Shown here piece by piece: positions 34,315 to 41,905 of a stretch of DNA of 64,000 nucleotides (position 1 is the first letter of the stretch; each line of letters begins with the position of its first letter). The translations under genes and the position numbers were made by a program. The notes under the pieces are model-generated. The model saw only the letters and a list, made by a program, of their open reading frames with translations. It made no database searches and was not told the DNA's origin. The DNA is from Levilactobacillus yonginensis (GTDB taxonomy: Bacteria; Bacillota; Bacilli; Lactobacillales; Lactobacillaceae). The stretch is taken from the NCBI RefSeq assembly GCF_964065165.1, contig NZ_OZ061549.1:2356001-2420000 (forward strand). Reading direction: 5' to 3'.

Positions 34315-35203
34315 TCGTTTCACCAACTTTCATACGGAAGATAGCATCTAACGAAGGCGGCTGTTGACTGAACTCTTCAATGTAGTGGCCCTGAGTCAAC
34401 GCATCAAAGATGGCTGGACCAGCACCTGGGTCGTCGAGGTGTAATAGGTAGTGGTGACCATGCCGGGACTCGACGGTTTGTACGTGAGGGAGGTCGGTCA
34501 ATTGGGCCTGCGACCAGTCTGTAGTGACGTAAAGTTCAGATTTACCAAATTGATTGCGGACTTCATCCAGCGTTCCGTGCAGCACCACGTCGCCCTTACG
34601 AAGCATGACCAACTGGTCACAGAGAGTGGAGACGTTTTCCATGTCATGGCTGGAAAAGATAATGGCTGCGCCGCGGTCCTTAGCCGCCAAGATGGCTTGT
34701 TTCAGCAGGTCTGCGTTGACGGGATCCAGTCCACTAAAGGGTTCGTCTAAAATCAGTAGAGTGGGTTCGTGAATCAGAGTACAGATCAATTGGACCTTTT
34801 GTTGATTACCCTTGGAGAGGTCTTTGATCTTGCTCTTCCTAGTTCCCTTAACGGCGAAACGGGTTAGCCAATCGTCAATCTGGGGACGAATCTCTTTGGC
34901 TGATCGCCCCTTGAGCCGAGCCAAGTAGATGATTTGCTGTTCAATCGTTAACTTGGTCATGAGGCTGCGCTCCTCTGGCAGGTAGCCAATCTGATCGAAG
35001 TCGTCGGCGGAAAGGGGGTGGCCTTGCCATTGAATCTGGCCTTCGTATTGAATGAAGTTGAGGATGCTATGAAACGTGGTTGATTTACCGGCGCCATTTT
35101 GACCTATTAAGCCCAAAATTTGGCCGTTAGGAACCTCAAAGCTCACGTCGTTTAGGGCTTTAACGGTCTCAAACTGTTTGCTGATGTGTTGAATACTTAA
35201 CAT
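34307..35203 (-). CDS. ABC exporter ATPase (NatA-like)
   Basis: 298 residues. Walker A GQNGAGKST, signature LSKGNQQKVQLI and Walker B LLILDEPFSGLDP are present. The C-terminal extension of about 80 residues is typical of DUF4162-bearing ATPases of this class. ATG 35203 is supported by AGGAG 8 bases upstream; the longer frame has no ribosome site. Confidence 0.9.
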   Translation of the reverse strand: MLSIQHISKQFETVKALNDVSFEVPNGQILGLIGQNGAGKSTTFHSILNFIQYEGQIQWQGHPLSADDFDQIGYLPEERSLMTKLTIEQQIIYLARLKGRSAKEIRPQIDDWLTRFAVKGTRKSKIKDLSKGNQQKVQLICTLIHEPTLLILDEPFSGLDPVNADLLKQAILAAKDRGAAIIFSSHDMENVSTLCDQLVMLRKGDVVLHGTLDEVRNQFGKSELYVTTDWSQAQLTDLPHVQTVESRHGHHYLLHLDDPGAGPAIFDALTQGHYIEEFSQQPPSLDAIFRMKVGETNV

Positions 35204-35455
35204 GGGCAATACTCCTATCCAAATTAATATCCTCATTATACGCGTAGATACTGGTGGAACTAAAAAGATGGTCGCGCTTGGTAAGGTTGCTGTCACGTGG
35301 CGACTTACTAAGACATGGGTAGCATGCCCGCTGATGAATATAACTAGTTTACCATGGAAAAACTGGTAAACAAAGTTGTTTCTATGATGAATAAGATATA
35401 ATGTTAATCATAAAATTCTATCGTGAAACTACTTGGTTATTCGGTCTATTTGCAA

Positions 35456-35488
35456 TTAAAAAACTGGTCAAGACTTGACTTGACCAGC
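35456..35488 (-). terminator. Terminator of the xanthine permease gene
   Basis: Stem CTGGTCAAG/CTTGACCAG followed by TTTTTTAATT on the minus strand. Confidence 0.88.
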
Positions 35489-35498
35489 TCATTAAAAA

Positions 35499-36872
35499 CT
35501 ATTTATTCTGTAGTTGGGCGTCACTGTTGACCTGTGCTTGAGCCGGCGCAGTTGCTCGGTGGGGTCGCATATTGAAGATGATGTTTAAGAGCACGGCCGA
35601 GAAGCTCCCAATGATGACGCCGTTATTGAGGACAATCTGTAAGGATTGTGGCATCGCTTGAAAGATTTGTGGATAAACGGTCACGCCTAGGCCCAGGCCA
35701 ATTGAAATAGCAGAGACTAACAGATTGTTGTTGTTCTTGAAATCTACTTGCTGAAGCATTCGGATTCCCTGGACGCCGACCATGCCAAACATCACGATCA
35801 TGGCACCGCCCAGCACGGCGTCGGGAATGACCGTGGCTAATGCGCCAATCTTAGGGAGCAGACCGAGTAACATGAGGAATGCCGCTGAGAAATACAGGGG
35901 TTTTCGTGTTTTCACGCCAGATAGCTGAACCACAGCCACGTTTTCGGAGAAGGTTGAGTAAGGGAAGGTGTTGAAAAGGCCACCTAGGATTACGGCGAGG
36001 CCTTCAGCTCGGTACCCCCGCTTTAGATCCTGCGATTCAACTTTGTGGCCGGTTAAATCGCCCAATGCAAAGAAGACACCGGTTGATTCCACCATAGTAG
36101 TTAAGGAAACCAGAATCATGGTTAGAATTGAGGACCACTCAAACTTGGGTGTTCCAAAGTAGAAAAGTTGGGGCAGGTGGAACCAGCTAGCCTGGCCAAC
36201 TGCCTTCAAAGAGACCATCCCCATTGCCCCAGCAATGAAGGTCCCAATCAAGATGCCGGCAAGGATGGCGAGGGATTTCAAGAACCCCTTAGCAAATGCG
36301 TTCAATCCGAGGATAATTCCCATTGTAAGAAAACCAACCAGGAGCAGCTTGGGGTCACCGAAGTTTTTGGCTGTCGCGTCACCGCCACCAAGGTCTTGAA
36401 AGCCGACCGGAATCAACGTGAATCCAATGATGGTGATCAGAGAACCCGTGACAACTGGTGGAAAGAAGTTTTTGATTTTAGAAAACCAGCCAGAAATCAA
36501 GAGGATGAAGATGCCGGCACTGATAATGGCCCCGTACATGACGCCGACGCCGTATTGATTACCAATGGCACTCAGCGGTGTGACAGCCTGAACAGCACAT
36601 CCCAGGACCACGGGCAAACCGATTCCTGTTAAGGGAGTCCGTTTTAGTTGGAGAAGGGTTGCCACGCCACACATAAAGATATCCGCGCTGATTAAGTAGG
36701 CCATTTGCATGGCGTTAAAGTGGAGTGCGCCCCCAATCAGTAAGGGAACGATGACGTCACCAGAATACATCGCTAATAAGTGCTGGAAACCTAAAATGGC
36801 GGCCCGCCACATGGAAAGTGGCTGGAGATTAGCTGATGACGGAGTGGTTGAAGCGGATTTTGTGGACTGCAA
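35499..36872 (-). CDS. pbuX: Xanthine/guanine-type purine permease, NCS2 family
   Basis: 457 residues with about 14 membrane segments. The NCS2 substrate motifs are present: QHLLAMYSGDVIVPLL at the N-terminus, ESTGVFFALGDLTG in helix 8/9 and NTFPYSTFSENVAVVQLSGV. The start is TTG at 36872, because AGGGAGG lies 8 bases ahead; the longer frame to 36911 runs into the leader. It is preceded by a guanine-type riboswitch with a terminator, so it should be switched off when guanine or hypoxanthine is plentiful. The family and riboswitch fit xanthine uptake. Confidence 0.9.
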   Translation of the reverse strand: MQSTKSASTTPSSANLQPLSMWRAAILGFQHLLAMYSGDVIVPLLIGGALHFNAMQMAYLISADIFMCGVATLLQLKRTPLTGIGLPVVLGCAVQAVTPLSAIGNQYGVGVMYGAIISAGIFILLISGWFSKIKNFFPPVVTGSLITIIGFTLIPVGFQDLGGGDATAKNFGDPKLLLVGFLTMGIILGLNAFAKGFLKSLAILAGILIGTFIAGAMGMVSLKAVGQASWFHLPQLFYFGTPKFEWSSILTMILVSLTTMVESTGVFFALGDLTGHKVESQDLKRGYRAEGLAVILGGLFNTFPYSTFSENVAVVQLSGVKTRKPLYFSAAFLMLLGLLPKIGALATVIPDAVLGGAMIVMFGMVGVQGIRMLQQVDFKNNNNLLVSAISIGLGLGVTVYPQIFQAMPQSLQIVLNNGVIIGSFSAVLLNIIFNMRPHRATAPAQAQVNSDAQLQNK

Positions 36873-36925
36873 GAATGTTTCCTCCCTCTCGTGATGTCCA
36901 TACGCCGCCAAGGTAATTTTGGAAA

Positions 36926-37081
36926 CAAAAAAAGCTCCCTTGCAAAAAGGGGGCTAAATGAAAACTCTGCCGACGAACTCTTTCATCGGCAAAAAGAGTT
37001 TCGTCCTCAATTTGCTTATAGTCCAGAGTTTACGGCTCTGGGTAGAAACTCGCCAACCTTATTTTGGCATTATATAGGCAA
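36926..37081 (-). promoter_or_regulatory. Guanine riboswitch with terminator controlling pbuX
   Basis: Aptamer 37012-37081 on the minus strand: P1 TTGC/GCAA, TATATAAT, the P2 hairpin GCCA/TGGC with AGTTTCTACC, and the P3 hairpin CAGAG/CTCTG with CCGTAAA and then GACTATAAG. The base that pairs with the ligand (C in GACTA, window position 37021) is a cytosine, as in guanine riboswitches. The expression platform ends in the terminator AGCCCCCTT/AAGGGAGCT plus TTTTTTT at 36926-36956. Confidence 0.93.
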
Positions 37082-37148
37082 TCACTTATTTTTTTAATAG
37101 AATGTCATTTACCTTACCATGCGCAACTTAAAATAACAACCTGCAACA

Positions 37149-37304
37149 TTACTTTTTTAATTTTTGCCAGAGCTTTTTGAAAACGTCACCAAACCAAGTT
37201 AATAGGGGCCCCCAGTCGGCTAAACCGCCGGAAGAACTATATTTTTTGGGATGAACGTGGGGACCTGGTTTGTAATATTTGTCGGAATCATTATCTTTTA
37301 GCAT
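37149..37304 (-). CDS. 51-residue small protein
   Basis: Starts MLKDNDSDKYYKPGPHVHP and ends with GLADWGPLLTWFGDVFKKLW plus QKLKK. The N-terminal half is polar with a Gly/Pro/His-rich stretch. The C-terminal half is an amphipathic Trp/Lys helix that could bind membranes. AAAGGATG lies 10-12 bases and GGTG 4 bases ahead of the ATG. The gene lies upstream of the guanine riboswitch on the same strand and is divergent from the asparaginase gene. Family not recognised. Confidence 0.6.
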   Translation of the reverse strand: MLKDNDSDKYYKPGPHVHPKKYSSSGGLADWGPLLTWFGDVFKKLWQKLKK

Positions 37305-37338
37305 TTTTCACCAGCATCCTTTCTAAATTCTAACTAAA

Positions 37339-37360
37339 TTGTATCGCAGATGCGGTACAA
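37339..37360. promoter_or_regulatory. 22-bp palindromic operator between the small gene and asparaginase
   Basis: The half-sites TTGTATCGCA and TGCGGTACAA are complementary at 9 of 10 positions around a 2-base centre. The right half contains the TACAAT -10 of the asparaginase promoter, so a bound repressor would block it. It could also act on the divergent 51-residue gene. Confidence 0.6.
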
Positions 37361-37416
37361 TGTGGGTAACGAATTAGTTATAGTAACAAACTAAATTTGG
37401 AAAGAAGTTGACTGTT

Positions 37417-38391
37417 GTGAAGAAAATCTTAGCTATCCATACAGGTGGTACCATCTCTATGTCGCAGAATGAGAAGGGCGAGGTCGTCCCCAACGCGCAG
37501 AATCCTATTGCGCAGCAGGAAACGATTATGGAAGGCCGTGTGCAATTACACACGGACGAACTATTTAACCTACCTTCTCCGCACATGACTCCGGTGGAAA
37601 TGTTAAAGATCAAGGAGCGCATCATGGCGGCCGAAGCGGATGGTATTGACGGGGTAGTGGTTACCCACGGGACCGATACGCTTGAGGAAACAGCTTATTT
37701 CTTGGATTTGACGTTGCCTAGCACGATTCCAGTCGTGGTCACCGGGGCAATGCGTTCCTCCAATCAAGTGGGGTCCGATGGCTTACATAACTTCCAAACG
37801 GCCATTGAAGTGGCTGCTGACGATGCCTCCCGGGATAACGGGGTCATGGTCGTCATGAACGATGAAATTCATACGGCTCGGTATGTGACGAAGACCCACA
37901 CCACCAACGTGGCTACCTTCAGAACGCCAACCTTTGGTCCCATCGGTCTCGTTGCCAATGGCCATCCGATTTACTTCCAACAGTTAATTCAAAAGACGAC
38001 GTGTGATATTGACCACGTCATTGACCACGTTTACCTAATCAAGGCGTACGCGGGGATGGATACAGCCTTGTTTGATTGCCTGGATAATGATCAAACGGCG
38101 GGCTTAGTGATTGAAGGGCTAGGTGCCGGGAATGTACCCCCAGTAACCTTACCAGCAATTCAACGTTTGCTTGACCGGCATATTCCTTTAGTTTTAGTTT
38201 CCCGGTGCTATAATGGCGTCGCTGAAGACATCTACGGTTATGAGGGTGGCGGTATCGGCCTGCGTAAGATGGGTGTGATGCTCTGCCAAGGTTTGAACGG
38301 TCAAAAGGCACGAATCAAACTCCTGGTTGGTCTCAGTGCTGGCATGAAGGGCGAACAGCTGGAGAAGTTCTTAAGCACAGCTGTTTCATAA
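37417..38391 (+). CDS. L-asparaginase, type I
   Basis: Hydrolyses asparagine to aspartate and ammonia. The 324 residues include the first catalytic threonine in IHTGGTISM (T12) and the second motif VVTHGTDTLEETAY at about residue 85, with no signal peptide, as expected for a cytoplasmic type I enzyme. GTG 37417 gives the family-like start KKILAIHTGG. A TTG at 37408 is the alternative but sits too close to the GGAAAG ribosome site. A palindromic operator overlaps its promoter. Confidence 0.93.
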   Translation: MKKILAIHTGGTISMSQNEKGEVVPNAQNPIAQQETIMEGRVQLHTDELFNLPSPHMTPVEMLKIKERIMAAEADGIDGVVVTHGTDTLEETAYFLDLTLPSTIPVVVTGAMRSSNQVGSDGLHNFQTAIEVAADDASRDNGVMVVMNDEIHTARYVTKTHTTNVATFRTPTFGPIGLVANGHPIYFQQLIQKTTCDIDHVIDHVYLIKAYAGMDTALFDCLDNDQTAGLVIEGLGAGNVPPVTLPAIQRLLDRHIPLVLVSRCYNGVAEDIYGYEGGGIGLRKMGVMLCQGLNGQKARIKLLVGLSAGMKGEQLEKFLSTAVS

Positions 38392-38467
38392 AACAAATCT
38401 TTTAGGCGGGCTATTTGGTGCCAAATATGGTAAGATTTTCAGAATAATATTTAGAGGGGGTCGTCAT

Positions 38468-39631
38468 GTGAATTCAATCGTAAATGACTTAAACCGTGCG
38501 TTAGCTCAGCGACTACTGGTTAACGTCTATCAAACGACCCAAGACGTCGTGTACACGGGTTATGTGACTGCCGTAGGGGAAACTGGAATTGCTTTAGCAA
38601 CCTACGATGATTATGGATTAGCGGATGGTGCTGTCTTCTTAGATTTGAAAATCGTTGATGAGGTTGAATTTGCTAGCGACGACCTGGATAACATGGCTTT
38701 CCGTATCCAGACGGCGCAAATTGAGCATTTTAATCAAGTGGGTGACTTAACGCTAAAGTTGGACGCTCGCCGGGATATTCGGGGACAGATTCTCAGCCAA
38801 GCTTGGGTTGATCAGCTGGTTATCATGCTGGTGTTGCACAATGATAATCGGTTCTATGAAGGTCAAGTTACTAGCGTTGTCACGGATCAGGTTACGATTC
38901 AGTTGTTAAACAAATTTGACTATAGTGACCAGCCCATCTTACACGTACATCCTGAGGACATCGAAGTTATCGAGTTCCAAGGACAGGAGTTATCCCTGCA
39001 AGGATCCGCACTACCTCAGCTTAAAAAGTTGAAGCACGTTGAGCAAGTGGCACTGACTGATGAGGACGTTTTTCGGGCACAGCTTCAAGAACTGTCGGAA
39101 AAGCCCAAACTTGTAGCGCTGATTCCCCAACATAATCATGATATGTTCTTTGTTGGTCGAATTAACGTGGTAGCTGGTGATTCCGTGATTATGAACTTAG
39201 TTGATATGACCGGCCAGTTTGGCGGCTACACGTTAACCAGAATTGATGCGCTACACGCCATCGTACTGGAATCAGACTATCTACAAACAGTTAGTCTGTT
39301 CACCGATATTAATCAGAACAGCAAGCAACACATTCAACCAGTCCTAAACGACGAGCGGTTGTTTGACCCGACGGAAGAACAGTTCAGTTCTCGGCTGACT
39401 CAAGCTGCAATGTTTCAAACGGTTATTCGCGTGAAGGCGCATAAGGGTGACAGTATGTTGGGTTATCCCAGTGACGTGGGTGCTGAGCGGTTCATTTTCC
39501 ATGAGTTAGAGGATAATCAATTGGACCAGGTGGGCAAGATCTTACGAATTGCCGACATTGAAGAAATTGACTTTGGCTACCTCGATGCTTACTTGGTTGA
39601 GCATCAGTTGCGGGTCGAAGGCGAGATTTAA
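38468..39631 (+). CDS. Hypothetical protein with four Sm-like repeats
   Basis: 387 residues, soluble and acidic. Four units recur at about residues 15-70, 115-165, 208-260 and 315-372. Each follows the pattern of short strands, G-x-V, then V-x-L, and ends in an acidic I-x-x-I-E step (TGYVTAVGETGIALATYDDY; EGQVTSVVTDQVTIQLL; VGRINVVAGDSVIMNLVDM). This resembles the Sm/SH3-like small barrel. The start is GTG at 38468, with GGGGG 7 bases ahead. It heads a cluster with a membrane protein, a zinc ribbon and a macro domain. Function unknown. Confidence 0.7.
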   Translation: MNSIVNDLNRALAQRLLVNVYQTTQDVVYTGYVTAVGETGIALATYDDYGLADGAVFLDLKIVDEVEFASDDLDNMAFRIQTAQIEHFNQVGDLTLKLDARRDIRGQILSQAWVDQLVIMLVLHNDNRFYEGQVTSVVTDQVTIQLLNKFDYSDQPILHVHPEDIEVIEFQGQELSLQGSALPQLKKLKHVEQVALTDEDVFRAQLQELSEKPKLVALIPQHNHDMFFVGRINVVAGDSVIMNLVDMTGQFGGYTLTRIDALHAIVLESDYLQTVSLFTDINQNSKQHIQPVLNDERLFDPTEEQFSSRLTQAAMFQTVIRVKAHKGDSMLGYPSDVGAERFIFHELEDNQLDQVGKILRIADIEEIDFGYLDAYLVEHQLRVEGEI

Positions 39632-39686
39632 GGTTGTTACCGCGTGTCGTCAGTTTTGGCGACACCGTACATAAGGAGCTTACAAG

Positions 39687-40028
39687 ATGAAATGGCGACA
39701 GATACCCCGCTGGCTGCGCGACACGTGTTCCGTTGTTGGGGCCATGTCAGTGTTACTAGTCATTTATGACCTGTGGTTTGCCAAGCACGTTAATTGGTTG
39801 TTGGTTCCCTTACAAATTATCGTAGCCTTTTTAGCGGTCGGTGTGTGGAGCTATTTCAGCGCGCGCAGTCAGGCCAGACGGCAGGTTGCCGAGCAAAAGA
39901 AAGCGGCTGCGGCCAAGCAACGACAAGCGGCGGCGGAGCAGCGAAAGCGTGAAGCTGAAAAGAGTGCAGCTGCGACACGGGAACGTAACATAGCACGTAA
40001 TCGTGCGCACCAACAACGGCGAAAGTAG
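39687..40028 (+). CDS. Small membrane protein with basic coiled-coil tail
   Basis: 113 residues. Two membrane segments (about 13-32 and 35-58) are followed by a long Ala/Gln/Lys/Arg helix (residues 60-113: RRQVAEQKKAAAAKQRQAAA onward) that should be cytoplasmic. AAGGAG precedes the ATG. Spacing of 55 bases from the Sm-like gene and 10 to the zinc-ribbon gene suggests one operon. The basic tail could contact nucleic acid or ribosomes; this is inference. Confidence 0.75.
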   Translation: MKWRQIPRWLRDTCSVVGAMSVLLVIYDLWFAKHVNWLLVPLQIIVAFLAVGVWSYFSARSQARRQVAEQKKAAAAKQRQAAAEQRKREAEKSAAATRERNIARNRAHQQRRK

Positions 40029-40038
40029 GAGGCAATGC

Positions 40039-40290
40039 ATGGCTGAAGAATTAAAGTTTTGTCCACACTGTGGCGCGGCCATTACGGCAACCGATGACGT
40101 CTGTCCGCAATGTCAGACGGACCTGCGACCGTATCGTCAGTCCAGCGAGTCACAACCGGCATCGACAAAGTTCAATTTGAATTCACTCTACGCCAATCCG
40201 TACCGTGAGGGTATGAAACGATTAGAGAAACGGGACGGGACCAGTGCTAACAAGAAGAAACGGTGGCGTTGGCCCTGGGCAAAGGAGTGA
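40039..40290 (+). CDS. Zinc-ribbon protein
   Basis: 83 residues. [20 protein letters not shown] near the N-terminus is a two-CxxC zinc ribbon. The rest is polar, with a basic C-terminus [15 protein letters not shown] 40039 has AGGAGG 6 bases ahead. The next gene starts 5 bases after the stop. Confidence 0.8.
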   Translation: MAEELKFCPHCGAAITATDDVCPQCQTDLRPYRQSSESQPASTKFNLNSLYANPYREGMKRLEKRDGTSANKKKRWRWPWAKE

Positions 40291-40295
40291 GCACT

Positions 40296-40811
40296 GTGGC
40301 AGATTTTACGGTGATTCAAGGAGACATTACATTAAGTCAGGTAGATGCGATTGTGAACGCTGCAAATACGACCTTGTTAGGCGGTGGCGGTGTGGACGGT
40401 GCGATTCATCGGGCAGCCGGTCCGGAACTGTTTGCGGCCTGTGCGCCGCTTAACGGTTGTCCAACTGGCGATGCAAAAATCACCCCGGGGTTCAAACTAC
40501 CCGCTAAGTGGGTGATTCACACGCCGGGTCCTGTTTGGCGGGGAGGCGAGCATCAGGAGGCTAAGCTGCTAGCCAACTGTTATCGCAATAGTCTGAAGCT
40601 GGCGGCTGACCATGATTGCCAGACGGTGGATTTTCCATCCATCAGTACCGGTGTGTATGGTTATCCAGTAGAAGAAGCTGCGGTGGTAGCTGGTGAAGTC
40701 ATTGCTGACTTCTTAGCCCACCCGTCGACGGTTCAACGCGTGCGGCTGGTTGCTTTTGATGAAAACACAGCTGCCACGTACCGAACGGTTTGGTCCCAGC
40801 TTAATTCATGA
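40296..40811 (+). CDS. Macro-domain protein, O-acetyl-ADP-ribose deacetylase type
   Basis: 171 residues, a single macro domain of the YmdB/MacroD class. Motifs in order are VIQGDIT (adenine aspartate), [19 protein letters not shown] (ADP-ribose loop and catalytic region) and [11 protein letters not shown] (diphosphate loop). It is likely to remove ADP-ribose or acetyl from ADP-ribose esters. GTG 40296 is supported by AAGGAG 8 bases ahead. Last gene of the cluster; a bidirectional terminator follows. Confidence 0.92.
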   Translation: MADFTVIQGDITLSQVDAIVNAANTTLLGGGGVDGAIHRAAGPELFAACAPLNGCPTGDAKITPGFKLPAKWVIHTPGPVWRGGEHQEAKLLANCYRNSLKLAADHDCQTVDFPSISTGVYGYPVEEAAVVAGEVIADFLAHPSTVQRVRLVAFDENTAATYRTVWSQLNS

Positions 40812-40868
40812 TTGGCGAATGATGTTGTCCGCTTGAATACTTAATTTTTTAGATACTGGTAAGTGCAC

Positions 40869-40901
40869 AAAAAGGCGCCGGGACTTAGTCTCGACGCCTT
40901 T
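40869..40901. terminator. Bidirectional terminator after the macro-domain cluster
   Basis: Stem AAAGGCGCCGGGAC/GTCTCGACGCCTTT with a short loop. T-runs are present for both strands, strongest on the minus strand. Confidence 0.82.
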
Positions 40902-40909
40902 GGTAATTG

Positions 40910-41104
40910 TTAACGTGGTTTAGCTGTAATGAAACTCTTTAGTGATTTTTGTTCATCACTAGTGGGTTGCAGTTCGCCGGATTTGATTGCATGGAACTTC
41001 TCAACAGAAATTCGTGACCCAAAGGCCATCTCACCGTCCGTTTTATCGTATTTCTTTTGGTAGGCAATGATTGCTTCGGCCAGATCGTTCAATTCTTGAC
41101 TCAT
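40910..41104 (-). CDS. 64-residue small conserved-type protein
   Basis: Soluble helical protein: SQELNDLAEAIIAYQKKYDK, then TDGEMAFGSRISVEKFHAIK and a C-terminal helix. The pattern of an N-terminal helix followed by EMAFGSxxxVEKxHxIKSG looks like a minimal helix-turn-helix. It resembles small proteins annotated in lactobacilli as the LBP_cg2779 family, from memory. GGAGGG lies 6 bases before the ATG. Confidence 0.7.
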   Translation of the reverse strand: MSQELNDLAEAIIAYQKKYDKTDGEMAFGSRISVEKFHAIKSGELQPTSDEQKSLKSFITAKPR

Positions 41105-41515
41105 AGAATCCCTCCAAATGATAATCGTAATGACTGCACATGTTCATTATACTAAAGTTTTCAAAAAGCGGCGAAATAAGTCCTAGTTTCTGGAAGTTTT
41201 TTTGTAATTCACTTGATGAACTGTCCAAAGTTGCGTAAACTAATACACAATATGACAATTGGCGGAGTAGCGCTTAAAGGAACCTTCATCGAATTGTTAA
41301 AAGAACTTCGTCAACCTGTCATTGGTTTGTGACATTGAGTCGTTAAGCTAGTTGTTAGATTTAGACAGATAGCAACTGACAAAGTGACAGAGTGGATCTT
41401 AAACGTGCCACTGAACTACCAGCACAGCCACCCGTCTTCAAAGTGGCTAGTGATTAATGCGGTATGGTACCGCCCCGGAGCCGGAATTATTCCGGCTGTT
41501 TCATCTTAATCTACG

Positions 41516-41532
41516 GTAATCATAATGATTAC
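41516..41532. promoter_or_regulatory. Perfect 17-bp palindrome in the orphan unit
   Basis: GTAATCATAATGATTAC, a perfect 8-1-8 inverted repeat. The shape matches a Fur-superfamily (Fur/PerR/Zur) operator, and it contains CATAAT, which could serve as a -10 for a short transcript ending at 41604. Confidence 0.5.
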
Positions 41533-41564
41533 ATGACTACAGTCACTTGTAGTTTATCAAGCAG

Positions 41565-41604
41565 GGAACCAGGTCAACCTTCGGGTTGGCCTGGTTCTTT
41601 TTTT
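41565..41604 (+). terminator. Orphan intrinsic terminator
   Basis: Near-perfect 14-bp stem GAACCAGGTCAACC/GGTTGGCCTGGTTC with a TTCG tetraloop and TTTTTTT. No gene upstream on this strand accounts for it. Confidence 0.88.
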
Positions 41605-41650
41605 AACAAAAGAATTGGTATTCCTAAATTGGGCAACCTAGTGTGGCTTT

Positions 41651-41820
41651 CCGCCTTACCGGTCGCCAGATATGGGCTGGAACGGTGCAGACACAACTTG
41701 AAGCCTCGAAAATACCGAGTCTACAAGCTTGGTCTTCTGCTAAGCCAGTAGGGGAAATCGCCTACTAACTAAGCAGAACGATGCGCCTGAGCCCATATCT
41801 GGCGACCTCTCGGCTAACAT
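41651..41820 (-). repeat. Structured intergenic repeat family, copy F (new outer arms)
   Basis: The outer arms GGTCGCCAGATATGGGCT (41661-41678) and AGCCCATATCTGGCGACC (41790-41807) are perfectly complementary but unrelated in sequence to the arms of other copies. On the minus strand the core AAGCTTGTAGAC, the CTCG/CGAG hairpin and GGCTTCAAG match copy B. The 5' flank ACACTATGTTAGC is shared with copy B. It faces copy G, 5' end to 5' end. Confidence 0.75.
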
Positions 41821-41905
41821 AGTGTAGAGTTGTCTGTTATCAGAACGGACTGAATCGCGAAACAACCTTCCTGCCAGCAGTAATTATGTTACAGTACAGT
41901 CAAAG

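Larger units (their letters stand above)
41265..41604 (+). ncRNA. Candidate orphan non-coding transcript ending in a strong terminator
   Basis: There is no convincing gene upstream on the plus strand for over 700 bases, yet a perfect terminator sits at 41565-41604. Within the unit, GCGGTATGGTACCGC (41459-41473) resembles a T-box antiterminator bulge, and CAGCCGGAATAATTCCGGCT-type pairing (AGCCGGAAT/ATTCCGGCT, 41479-41498) forms a second hairpin. Start and function are unknown. A shorter sRNA starting near 41535 is equally possible. Confidence 0.35.

Noticed and set aside
37012..37081. Adenine specificity for the purine riboswitch
   Set aside because: The ligand-pairing position in GACTAT is the C after GA, not the later T, so guanine-type recognition is expected.
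41464..41751. 95-codon open frame on the plus strand in the gene-free region
   Set aside because: It crosses a perfect intrinsic terminator and the structured repeat F, has no ribosome site, and gives a low-complexity product; non-coding is more likely.
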